From: Candidatus Parcubacteria bacterium
GTDB lineage: Bacteria; Patescibacteriota; Minisyncoccia; Minisyncoccales; PEYH01
Assembly: GCA_026395615.1 (NCBI GenBank)
Contig: JAPLYH010000036.1
Span: forward strand, 1-10,872
DNA length: 10,872 nt
Reading direction: 5' to 3'
A model generated the notes under the pieces. The model was given only the letters and a program-made list of their open reading frames with translations, was not told the DNA's origin and searched no databases. This document shows, one piece after another, positions 5,391 to 10,872 of the stretch. Made by a program: the position numbers and the translations under genes. The number at the start of each line of letters is the position of its first letter. The stretch's first letter is position 1.

Positions 5391-6498
5391 ATGGAAAAAG
5401 AAACGCAGATAAAAATAGAAGATATACAAAATAAACTCCATCATTTGATGGACTGTCTTTGAATTTGAAAGCAAGAAGGAAGAATTAAAACAACTGGAAA
5501 AAGATTTATCTAAAATTTCTGACTGGGGAAATAATAAGAAAATAGTGGAAGCGAGTAAAAGATTAGCTTTTTTAAAAGAAGAGATTAGTCAATTTGAAAA
5601 ATTTAAAAAAGAGATGGATGATTTGGTTGAATTAATTGATTTATCTTCAAAAGATGCGAAGTTAGCAGGGGAGATAGAAAAAATAACAGACAAGCTTTTT
5701 CAAGAATTGAAAGCAAAAGAAAAAGAAGTTTTTCTTTCAGGACCTTTTGATAAAAATAATGCTATTTTAACAATCAGCGCTGGCGCAGGCGGAAATGATG
5801 CAGAGGATTGGGGGACAATTCTTTTACGAATGTACGAGAGATTTGCCGATATAAAAGGATTCAAGTATGCGGTTCTTTCCCGCAGCTTTGGGGAGCCAGG
5901 CCCAGAAGGCAGAATTGGAACAAAAGATGCAGTTTTGGAAATCAGGGGCAAGAACGCTTTCGGATTATTAAGAGGCGAAAGCGGAGTGCATCGCATGGTA
6001 AGGATATCCCCTTTTTCCGCAAAACAATTAAGACATACCTCTTTCGCTTCAGTTGAAGTGATGCCGGAATTAACAGAAGAGGCAACTAAGGAAATAGAAA
6101 TTAAAGAAGAAGATTTAAAAATTGATACATATAGGGCATCTGGTCCAGGCGGGCAGAATGTTAATAAAAGAGAATCTGCTATCAGAATTACCCATTTGCC
6201 GAGTAAAATTGTGGTTAGTTGCCAGGTGGAAAGAAATCAAGCGTTGAATCGTAAGAAAGCGATGGACATTTTAAAAAGCAAACTTTTACAAATAAGAGAA
6301 AAAGAAGATAAGGCAAAGATGGAAAAGATAAAAGGTGTTTCTAAGAGCCCGGAGTGGGGAAATCAAATTCGTTCTTATGTTTTTTACCCGTATAAAATGG
6401 TGAAAGATCATCGGACAAAAGTTGAAACCAGCCAATTAGAAACAGTATTAGATGGCAATTTAGATGAATTTATTGAAGCGGAACTCCGCTTAACATAA
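5391..6498 (+). CDS. prfB: Peptide chain release factor 2 with programmed +1 frameshift
   Basis: RF2 recognises UAA and UGA stops and triggers peptide release. The gene is in two frames. Codons 1-23 start at ATG 5391 (MEKETQIKIEDIQ...) and end at CTT; the next codon is in-frame TGA (5460-5462). Slipping +1 at CTT_TGA gives GAA from 5461, and the second frame runs to TAA at 6498. The product is about 368 residues (E. coli RF2 has 365). The RF2 specificity tripeptide SPF falls at 206-208 and catalytic GGQ (SGPGGQNVNKR) at 253-255. A gene start placed only at GTG 5545 would miss about 50 residues. There is no SD before the ATG, which lies 6 nt after tRNA-Thr. The ftsE ATG begins 2 nt after the stop. 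Confidence 0.93.
5448..5463 (+). promoter_or_regulatory. RF2 autoregulatory +1 frameshift site (CTT TGA)
   Basis: CTT (5457-5459) followed by TGA (5460-5462) is the conserved RF2 slip site. When RF2 is scarce the ribosome pauses at UGA and slips forward one base, so RF2 controls its own synthesis. The stimulatory internal SD is weak: only GGA (5450-5452) at roughly the E. coli spacing, in place of AGGGGG. The base after TGA is A rather than the usual C. Confidence 0.9.
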
Positions 6499-6500
6499 AC

Positions 6501-7181
6501 ATGATTCTTTTTGAAAACATAAGCAAGATATATAAACCGGATACAGTGGCATTGAAAAATGTCAGTTTTCAAATTAATCCGAATGAATTCGTATCAATTG
6601 TTGGTAAATCCGGTGCAGGCAAAACCACTTTGATTAAATTGCTTTTGCGCGAAGAACCGCCAACTACCGGAAGAATAGTTTATGCTGGGAAAAATATTGC
6701 GGAAATTAAAAATAAGGATTTGCCATTATTTCGTCAAAAAATCGGATGCGTATTTCAGGATTACCGGCTTTTGCCCCATAAAACTGTTTTTGAAAATGTT
6801 GCTTATGCCATGGAATTAATGGGAGCTACTGACGATGAAATTTTAAGCGATGTACCTCGGCTTTTGGAAATTGTCGGGTTAGAAGATAGGGCAAAACATT
6901 TTCCCCTTGGCCTTTCTGGCGGAGAAAAACAGCGCACGGCGATTGCCAGGGCATTGGCAGTAAGGCCGGAAGTGATAATCGCTGATGAACCAACTGGCAA
7001 TCTTGACCCGTATCATACGAGAGATATAATCAAGCTGCTGGAAAAGATTTATGAATTAGGGACAACCGTGATTCTTTCTACTCATGATAAGGTTATTATA
7101 AACAGCTTGGGCAGACGTGTGATTACCTTGGATAACGGTGAAATTATTCGCGACGAAGAAAAAGGCAGATTTATTTTGTAA
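6501..7181 (+). CDS. ftsE: Cell division ATP-binding protein FtsE
   Basis: ABC-type ATPase that works with FtsX at the divisome to activate peptidoglycan hydrolases through the membrane. The 226-residue protein has all motifs: Walker A GKSGAGKTT (35-43), Q-loop VFQDYRLL with Gln85, signature LSGGEKQR (138-145), Walker B VIIADEPTGNLD (158-169) and switch His195 in LSTHD. It starts 2 nt after the prfB stop and ends 5 nt before ftsX, so it is part of a prfB-ftsE-ftsX transcript, an order found in many bacteria. No SD precedes the start. The only close relatives by sequence are other ABC ATPases (e.g. LolD/MacB); the adjacent ftsX settles the call. Confidence 0.96.
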   Translation: MILFENISKIYKPDTVALKNVSFQINPNEFVSIVGKSGAGKTTLIKLLLREEPPTTGRIVYAGKNIAEIKNKDLPLFRQKIGCVFQDYRLLPHKTVFENVAYAMELMGATDDEILSDVPRLLEIVGLEDRAKHFPLGLSGGEKQRTAIARALAVRPEVIIADEPTGNLDPYHTRDIIKLLEKIYELGTTVILSTHDKVIINSLGRRVITLDNGEIIRDEEKGRFIL

Positions 7182-7186
7182 AAAAT

Positions 7187-8095
7187 ATGTTTACATTTTT
7201 GAGAAGAGTAATTCGTTTTGGATGGCATAATTTTTGGAGAGCTGGGGGCTTAAACATAGCCACAGTTTTTGTATTAATTGTAACCCTTACTTTGATTACC
7301 TGCCTTTTTATTTCCGAGGGCGCAGTAAATCATATTATGGATCAGATAAAAGAAAAAATAGATATTAGCGTATATATGACGCCTGATACAAGCGATGAAG
7401 AAATAGAATTGATAAAAAATAAATTAGTCGCAATGCCGGAAGTTCAAGAAGTGAAGATAGTTTCAAAAGAGGACGCAATGAATCAATTCAGAGAAAAACA
7501 TCAGAATGATCCGGTATTATTGGAATCGCTGGACATAGTGGGAACCAATCCTTTTTATGCATCATTGGATATAAAAGCTAAAAATCCGGAACAATACGCA
7601 GCTATATTGGAAGTTATAAACAGCGATTCTCTAAAAGATGTTGTTTATAAAGTTGATTATGTGGAAAAGAAAACTGTTATTGAAAAACTTTCCGGGTTTA
7701 TCACAAATGTTAATACCGGCGGACTTGCGCTGGCTCTTGCTCTCGGAGTGGTGGCAGTTTTGGTGGCTTTTAATACCATAAGAGTGGCAATTTATGATGC
7801 AAGTAAAGAAATTTCAATTATGCGCTTAGTAGGTGCATCCAACAGTTTCATACGAGGACCATTTATTGTGCAGGGAATTATTTCTGGCGCTATTGCTGCC
7901 CTTGCCTCGTTTATAATTCTCCTTTTGATGACCTATTTCCTCGCTCCAAAAATTGAATCCCTAACAAGTGGATTTAATGTTTTCTCTTGGTTTATCTCTC
8001 GAGCCTTTGGTTTATTTTTCCTACAGTTGGTAAGCGGAATTGCCTTAGGAGTAATTTCAAGCTTGATTGCTATCAGAAAATATTTGACAGCGTAA
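7187..8095 (+). CDS. ftsX: Cell division permease-like protein FtsX
   Basis: Membrane partner of FtsE that transmits ATP-driven change to periplasmic or surface hydrolase activators. The 302 residues follow the FtsX plan: a basic N-terminus, span 1 (about 22-45), an extracellular domain (about 46-175) that includes the SVYMTPDTSDEEIE stretch, then spans 2 (about 177-200), 3 (about 225-252) and 4 (about 270-298). The KEISIMRLVGAS motif (207-218) in the loop before span 3 is the conserved FtsX/MacB coupling region. It lies directly after ftsE. No SD is seen (TTTTGTAAAAAAT precedes the ATG). tRNA-Gln begins 35 nt after the stop and a terminator follows it. Confidence 0.95.
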   Translation: MFTFLRRVIRFGWHNFWRAGGLNIATVFVLIVTLTLITCLFISEGAVNHIMDQIKEKIDISVYMTPDTSDEEIELIKNKLVAMPEVQEVKIVSKEDAMNQFREKHQNDPVLLESLDIVGTNPFYASLDIKAKNPEQYAAILEVINSDSLKDVVYKVDYVEKKTVIEKLSGFITNVNTGGLALALALGVVAVLVAFNTIRVAIYDASKEISIMRLVGASNSFIRGPFIVQGIISGAIAALASFIILLLMTYFLAPKIESLTSGFNVFSWFISRAFGLFFLQLVSGIALGVISSLIAIRKYLTA

Positions 8096-8130
8096 TCCAT
8101 CAAAAGTAGGATTATTACGACATCAATTAA

Positions 8131-8201
8131 TGCGGGTTCGTCTAATGGTAGGACACATGCCTCTGGAGCATGGTATTGGGGTTCGAGTCCCTGACCCGCA
8201 G
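8131..8201 (+). tRNA. tRNA-Gln(CTG)
   Basis: 71 nt. Acceptor TGCGGGT/ACCCGCA starts with the U1-A72 pair and has discriminator G8201, both typical of tRNA-Gln. D-stem GTCT/GGAC; anticodon stem CATGC/GCATG with loop CTCTGGA gives CTG; T-arm TGGGG TTCGAGT CCCTG. CCA is not encoded. The first 71-bp direct repeat begins at its last three bases (8199-8201), and the terminator hairpin starts 7 nt later. Confidence 0.94.
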
Positions 8202-8269
8202 TTGTCCAAAAACCCTCTATTTACGGGGGTTTTTAGTTTAGGGAGGCATGGACGTTAGAACTTTTTAGA
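8199..8269 (+). repeat. 71-bp perfect direct repeat, copy 1 (terminator-promoter module)
   Basis: Identical over all 71 nt to 8946-9016. Similarity continues for about 30 nt beyond, at roughly 80% and including the -10 box. It contains a bidirectional terminator hairpin and leads into a promoter. It starts on the CAG that ends tRNA-Gln. Confidence 0.95.
8208..8234 (+). terminator. Rho-independent terminator after tRNA-Gln
   Basis: AAAAACCCTC (8208-8217) pairs with GGGGGTTTTT (8225-8234) over a 7-nt loop: 10 bp with one G-U pair and T-runs on both strands. It can terminate in both directions and closes the ftsEX/tRNA-Gln transcript. Confidence 0.85.
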
Positions 8270-8275
8270 TAATTC

Positions 8276-8284
8276 TGGTAGAAT
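8276..8284 (+). promoter_or_regulatory. Extended -10 promoter of the 8313 gene
   Basis: TGG-TAGAAT is an extended -10 (TGN then 5 of 6 consensus bases). The upstream TTAGAA (8255-8260) is a poor -35 at 18 nt. The same TGGTAGAAT appears at the same place after repeat copy 2, though the flanking bases have drifted, which supports function. The start would be about 20 nt before the ATG. Confidence 0.5.
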
Positions 8285-8312
8285 AGAATAATTAATAATT
8301 AATTAAAAATTT

Positions 8313-8777
8313 ATGAAAGCTCCGAAAGAAATTTCCACCTGGTATGCAGCAGCCACTTTTTATTTGACGGCTGGCTTCGCTATACCCTTCATTATTGGCC
8401 TTATATATACATTTCTCATTTCACCATTTCTTGTAGAAAGAGAGATATTAGATACCATTATATCTATAATATTAGGTTTGGGTGCCACTTGGCTGGGCAT
8501 TATGTACGCTGCGAGATATATTAAGAGGACTTACATAATAAAAGATAGAAAGAAGTTGATAAATATGGCAACCAGTTATCTTGTAATATTATGGCTAATA
8601 TATTGGCTGGCAATACATCTTTTCATTGGTGCTTTCGGATTAGAATCAATAGTCGTGTTAATAGGCATAGCTATTAGGGGAGCAATATTTTACTCATTAA
8701 GTAGATTCTATCTTAAAGAAAATATTGCTAGTGAAGCAATTACAAAAGGGAACATATCAGGAAATATTAATAATTAG
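8313..8777 (+). CDS. Unrecognised four-span membrane protein
   Basis: 154 residues with about four membrane spans (roughly 15-37, 45-68, 84-106 and 110-130), a basic loop between spans 2 and 3 (KRTYIIKDRKK) and a short polar C-terminus (KENIASEAITKGNISGNINN). No catalytic or binding motif is visible and I do not recognise a family. It is a single-gene unit: the repeat-borne promoter lies upstream, while a weak hairpin and the repeat-borne terminator lie downstream. The leader has no SD. Base composition is even more AT-rich than the core genes. Coding is likely from its length, amphipathic logic and clean context. Confidence 0.7.
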   Translation: MKAPKEISTWYAAATFYLTAGFAIPFIIGLIYTFLISPFLVEREILDTIISIILGLGATWLGIMYAARYIKRTYIIKDRKKLINMATSYLVILWLIYWLAIHLFIGAFGLESIVVLIGIAIRGAIFYSLSRFYLKENIASEAITKGNISGNINN

Positions 8778-8844
8778 TCAGTTGTAAAAATGGTGTAAGA
8801 GAATAGAGATGTTTCTGATTTTTTCCTCGATATATAGCGAGTAG

Positions 8845-8868
8845 TATAGTGGGGTAAACTATATTTTT
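8845..8868 (+). terminator. Weak AT-rich hairpin and T-run after the 8313 gene
   Basis: TATAGT (8845-8850) pairs with ACTATA (8858-8863) over GGGGTAA, followed by TTTTT. With only two strong pairs it is a poor terminator; the better one lies at 8955-8981. Confidence 0.3.
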
Positions 8869-8948
8869 ATAATACTTACTCTTAAATCCGGTACATAAAT
8901 CTCCCCGGCTTCCATGATCTTAGTTCTAATGTCGTCCACGATTCCCAG
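8859..8948 (-). pseudogene. 3' coding remnant A of an unidentified gene
   Basis: On the minus strand it reads LGIVDDIRTKIMEAGEIY, then VPDLR and a short tail to TAG. It is 84% identical over 69 nt to 10393-10461. All 11 differences are transitions, seven of them synonymous and three of the other four I/V or M/V, which is the mark of protein-level selection in the past. No start or upstream coding part exists: homology stops at CAG (8946-8948), where repeat copy 2 begins. The parent gene is not recognised. A tiny complete peptide starting at GTG cannot be excluded. Confidence 0.55.
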
Positions 8949-9016
8949 TTGTCCAAAAACCCTCTATTTACGGGGGTTTTTAGTTTAGGGAGGCATGGAC
9001 GTTAGAACTTTTTAGA
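8946..9016 (+). repeat. 71-bp perfect direct repeat, copy 2
   Basis: Identical to 8199-8269. With copy 1 it brackets the 8313 gene and remnant A in a 747-bp unit, as expected for a tandem duplication or a module that can be lost by recombination between copies. Confidence 0.95.
8955..8981 (+). terminator. Rho-independent terminator in repeat copy 2
   Basis: The same 10-bp hairpin with 7-nt loop and flanking A- and T-runs as at 8208-8234. It insulates the 9052 gene from the 8313 gene and can also stop minus-strand transcripts. Confidence 0.85.
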
Positions 9017-9022
9017 GATTTT

Positions 9023-9031
9023 TGGTAGAAT
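9023..9031 (+). promoter_or_regulatory. Extended -10 promoter of the 9052 gene
   Basis: TGG-TAGAAT at the position equivalent to 8276-8284. Transcription would begin about 12-15 nt before the ATG at 9052, leaving almost no leader. Confidence 0.5.
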
Positions 9032-9051
9032 AAAGTAATTAATAAATCACG

Positions 9052-9489
9052 ATGGATAAAAATTTATTATTTTTATTAATAATCCTAGTATTGATCTATT
9101 TTCTTGTGAATACCACAATGTATTTTTGGCTAGATAGGAAATCCAAGAAAAGAAAAGCTAGAATGGAGGAATTAGCAAATAGATATGGATTAAAGAATAT
9201 TTTTCATAGACATAGTTTTTTAAAATGTATGTGTCCAATATCAACATCAACAAATATAAATATTATAGAGGGTAAAATTAACAATCATCAGGTTAAAATT
9301 ATAGATAAGATCCTGAGTGGATGGTATATACTAGAAAGTTTTCAAATCCTATTTTATTGTTCTACCTCTATAGAAATTGATGGCAAAATTATTAAAAATA
9401 GCGATAAGTTTTTGAGATTAAGAAAAATACGTTTTATTCCGATTGATGAGTTAAATACGATTTTAACTAAAGAAACAAACACTAATTAA
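9052..9489 (+). CDS. Unrecognised membrane-anchored protein, one N-terminal span
   Basis: 145 residues: a hydrophobic anchor (about 4-27) followed at once by a basic cluster (DRKSKKRKAR, 28-37), so the bulk should be cytosolic. The rest has a short helix (EELANRYGL), then alternating strands with an I-x-G-x-I-N-x-H-x-V-x-I-x-D pattern (about 72-85) and a SIEIDGKII strand (106-114). That looks like a small beta-rich domain, but I cannot name it. Three cysteines (59, 61, 103) form no clear site. It is expressed as a unit from the repeat-borne promoter. No SD is seen. Very AT-rich. Confidence 0.68.
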   Translation: MDKNLLFLLIILVLIYFLVNTTMYFWLDRKSKKRKARMEELANRYGLKNIFHRHSFLKCMCPISTSTNINIIEGKINNHQVKIIDKILSGWYILESFQILFYCSTSIEIDGKIIKNSDKFLRLRKIRFIPIDELNTILTKETNTN

Positions 9490-9526
9490 TCGCTAAACAC
9501 GTTTTGACATCGTCGCCCGAATGGAG

Positions 9527-9555
9527 TTGAACAGTAGCGAGTAGCAGAGTAAAAT
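9527..9555 (+). promoter_or_regulatory. Candidate promoter of the Cys-repeat protein gene
   Basis: TTGAAC (9527-9532) and TAAAAT (9550-9555) at 17-nt spacing, 15 nt before the ATG at 9571. Within it lies TAGCGAGTAG (9535-9544), part of a 16-nt motif also found at 8835-8850 with two mismatches. Confidence 0.35.
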
Positions 9556-9570
9556 AATTAATCAAATAAT

Positions 9571-10341
9571 ATGGATAAAAAATTTATCTTTAGTATAATA
9601 GCGCTTTTAATAATTATTGGAGGAATTTTAGTATGGCAGTTATGGCCAGCATTACAGATTAGCAAGGAAGAGAAGGCTTGCGCTAATATGCAAAGCCAAG
9701 AAAATAAGGATATTTGTTATCATGGAGTCGCCTTTGCTCAGAAAAATTTATCTATTTGCAATAAAATACAAAGTCAGGATGGTAGGGGGTTCTGTCAGAG
9801 TGAAATTGCTAAAGCTAATCAAGACCCAATGGATTGTGATAAAGTGGAGGAAAATTTTCAACTCAGTTGCTATAGTTATGTTGCTATTATGACCCAACAA
9901 GATTCATCTGTTTGTGCCGAGATGAGTACTCAAACTAGTCAAGATAATTGTTATTATGGTTTTGCTGCCCAGCTTGAGCAAGGTTCGCCTGTTATGGAAA
10001 AGCTAGAAAATTTGGCCCAAATAAGAGCAAAGAACGCAGAGATTGTGTTTCAATTAGGTCAGCAGTTAGCGAATGAACCAAAAAATATCGGCAATCTGAG
10101 TATATCTAATCCCAGCGTTAAAACTATCAGTGATGCCATTACTCAGAATGGAGGACAATTAATTATTCAGAAGTCACCATCTTCTGCTTATGATTTTTGT
10201 GCTTATTCTAAATTGAATAAAGAAGGAGATAATCCAATTTCATGGTATTGTATTGAGGGGAATGGAGCAAAATGTTATCCTAAAATAGATCCTGCAGCTA
10301 GTTGTAATCAAAAAGAATACACTTGTTCTTGTAGTTTTTAA
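9571..10341 (+). CDS. Exported or membrane-anchored Cys-repeat protein with pilin-like C-terminus
   Basis: 256 residues; function not recognised. An N-terminal span (about 5-29, no clear cleavage site) suggests a surface-anchored protein. Residues 37-127 hold four tandem repeats of exactly 26 residues: first cysteines at 37, 63, 89 and 115, partners at 49, 75, 100 and 127, with CY and Gly/Ala-rich helical stretches after the partners. A Gln/Leu-rich helical linker (about 135-170) follows. The C-terminus (201-256) has six more cysteines and an F-C-A-Y-S-K-L...W-Y-C-I-E-G-N-G pattern, reminiscent of the end of CPR type IV pilin-like proteins (Y-C-x-D-S-x-G). All 14 cysteines lie outside the span, an even number that fits disulfides. 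The pilin link is a suggestion only. Confidence 0.75.
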   Translation: MDKKFIFSIIALLIIIGGILVWQLWPALQISKEEKACANMQSQENKDICYHGVAFAQKNLSICNKIQSQDGRGFCQSEIAKANQDPMDCDKVEENFQLSCYSYVAIMTQQDSSVCAEMSTQTSQDNCYYGFAAQLEQGSPVMEKLENLAQIRAKNAEIVFQLGQQLANEPKNIGNLSISNPSVKTISDAITQNGGQLIIQKSPSSAYDFCAYSKLNKEGDNPISWYCIEGNGAKCYPKIDPAASCNQKEYTCSCSF

Positions 10342-10362
10342 CTAGATGAAATTTCTAAATAT

Positions 10363-10461
10363 TTATATTAAGCAAGTTCTAATTTTTTCTATCCTCAAAT
10401 CCGGCACACAAATCTCCCCAGCTTCCACAATCTTGGTTCTAACATCGTCCACGACTCCCAG
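10363..10461 (-). pseudogene. 3' coding remnant B, homologous to remnant A
   Basis: On the minus strand it reads LGVVDDVRTKIVEAGEIC, then VPDLR and a different tail to TAA. The 69-nt core (10393-10461) is 84% identical to 8880-8948 with mostly silent changes. Homology again ends exactly at a CAG (10459-10461). The open frame continues upstream to a TGA without an ATG and loses similarity, so this is a fragment. The parent gene is unknown. Confidence 0.55.
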
Positions 10462-10471
10462 CAGGCATGTG

Positions 10472-10490
10472 CTCGGTTCGAGCGACCGAG
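10472..10490. repeat. GC-rich hairpin CTCGGT/ACCGAG
   Basis: CTCGGT (10472-10477) pairs with ACCGAG (10485-10490) around TCGAGCG. No T-run follows, so it is not a standard terminator. It is a local GC-rich patch in AT-rich DNA directly next to remnant B, flanked by GGCAT on both sides. Confidence 0.45.
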
Positions 10491-10604
10491 AGGCATCATA
10501 TTTTCAATGTTTCTTGAAACTGGCTCGAGAAAGATTCCCATAGCCCAAAAAGATCTATTGCTGGTGGCAAGTTTTATGTTTCCGTTCAGTAGATAATATT
10601 AAAT

Positions 10605-10872
10605 ATGAAAAATCAAAAAAATCTCTTCTTGCTATTATTGCTACTAATTTCTTTTTTAATTTCTGGAAATAATATCTCAGCAGCAGAACTTTTAGGAGGA
10701 ATTAAGTATACACCTAACTGCATTCCGCTTAATGAAGCAGATCCAGAAACGGGTTGTAGGGTTTGTGGTGATATCGGTGATAACAGTATAACAATTGCGT
10801 ATGAACAATGCAGACAATCTTATTTCGTTAAGCAACAAACTGAACTTGTCGGGCTTCAACAAATTCCTCAAA
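10605..10872 (+). CDS. Secreted Cys-containing protein, 5' part only
   Basis: The frame is open from ATG 10605 to the window end (89 complete codons). The N-terminus is a clear signal peptide: KNQK, a Leu-rich core (7-20), then a likely cleavage site at NISA-A or SAA-E (26-28). The mature part has cysteines at 39, 51, 54 and 69, including C-R-V-C in ETGCRVCGDIGD. No family is recognised from this fragment. Like its neighbour it is exported and Cys-containing, so the two may act together at the cell surface; this is inference. No SD is seen. Confidence 0.7.
   Translation, partial: MKNQKNLFLLLLLLISFLISGNNISAAELLGGIKYTPNCIPLNEADPETGCRVCGDIGDNSITIAYEQCRQSYFVKQQTELVGLQQIPQ

Larger units (their letters stand above)
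10342..10604. other. Spacer with coding remnant and hairpin
   Basis: 263 nt between the Cys-repeat gene and the next secreted-protein gene. It holds remnant B on the minus strand, a GC-rich hairpin at 10472-10490, and from 10491 to 10604 nothing I can assign. A weak AGATAAT before the last gene might be a -10 box. Confidence 0.6.

Noticed and set aside
5196..5474. Minus-strand ORF of 92 codons
   Set aside because: It is the antisense translation of two tRNA genes, recognisable by the RDLNPQP and GSRTRVSTLG strings that such artefacts give.
5808..6056. Plus-strand ORF of 82 codons inside prfB
   Set aside because: It is an out-of-frame shadow of the RF2 coding region between domain 2 and the SPF motif.
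5545..6498. prfB starting at GTG 5545 as a truncated RF2
   Set aside because: The CTT TGA frameshift site at 5457-5462 and the upstream ATG 5391 restore normal RF2 length.
8243..8268. Leader peptide ORF (MDVRTF) inside the 71-bp repeat
   Set aside because: GGGAGG is only 1 nt before the ATG, too close for initiation, and the ORF lies upstream of the promoter's expected start site.
8199..9016. Integrated mobile element with attachment sites at tRNA-Gln
   Set aside because: Only 3 nt of the tRNA are duplicated and no integrase is present, so a tandem duplication explains the direct repeats more simply.
10346..10543. Plus-strand ORF of 65 codons
   Set aside because: It runs antisense over remnant B, where substitutions between copies follow the minus-strand codons.
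1..10872. UGA recoding as in Gracilibacteria/Absconditabacteria
   Set aside because: UGA ends murJ and lepA at the expected lengths, and RF2 is encoded.
1..10872. CRISPR array
   Set aside because: No regularly spaced identical repeats with unique spacers are present; the 11-bp array at 976-1030 has no spacers.

Overview
The window looks like a compact, AT-rich bacterial chromosome segment, most likely from a Patescibacteria (CPR, Parcubacteria-like) genome. This is inferred from gene content and style rather than a marker phylogeny. Genes overlap or abut, the three tRNAs lack an encoded CCA, most starts lack a Shine-Dalgarno (SD) sequence, and the variable part holds small unrecognised membrane and Cys-rich exported proteins. 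The code is the standard bacterial one: UGA ends murJ and lepA, and a release factor 2 gene is present.

Region 1 (1 to about 930) differs from the rest. It is roughly 50% GC by eye, against about one third GC elsewhere. It carries on the minus strand an almost complete deoxynucleoside kinase with its own promoter and a strong SD. It ends at a 22-nt inverted repeat. It may be acquired DNA or a chimeric assembly join. Region 2 (about 930-1221) is an AT-rich gap with a five-copy 11-bp tandem repeat and candidate murJ promoters.

Region 3 (1222-8201) is the conserved core, all on the plus strand: murJ (lipid II flippase), lepA (EF4), an FtsB/DivIC-like divisome protein, tRNA-Gly(CCC), tRNA-Thr(CGT), prfB (RF2, with a programmed +1 frameshift at its start), ftsE, ftsX and tRNA-Gln(CTG). 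It joins envelope synthesis and division (MurJ, FtsB, FtsEX) with translation (EF4, RF2, tRNAs). The packing is extreme: the FtsB reading frame ends inside tRNA-Gly, and prfB starts 6 nt after tRNA-Thr. A 35-codon ORF for a single-span membrane peptide lies antisense between lepA and ftsB.

Region 4 (8202-10872) is an accessory stretch. A perfect 71-bp direct repeat, carrying a hairpin terminator and leading into an extended -10 promoter, sits in front of each of two unrelated small membrane-protein genes. Then come an exported protein with four 26-residue cysteine-pair repeats and a pilin-like tail, and the start of another secreted Cys-containing protein. Two diverged copies of the same 3' coding fragment lie between these genes on the minus strand. 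The region reads as modular and recombining, with no integrase or transposase in view.
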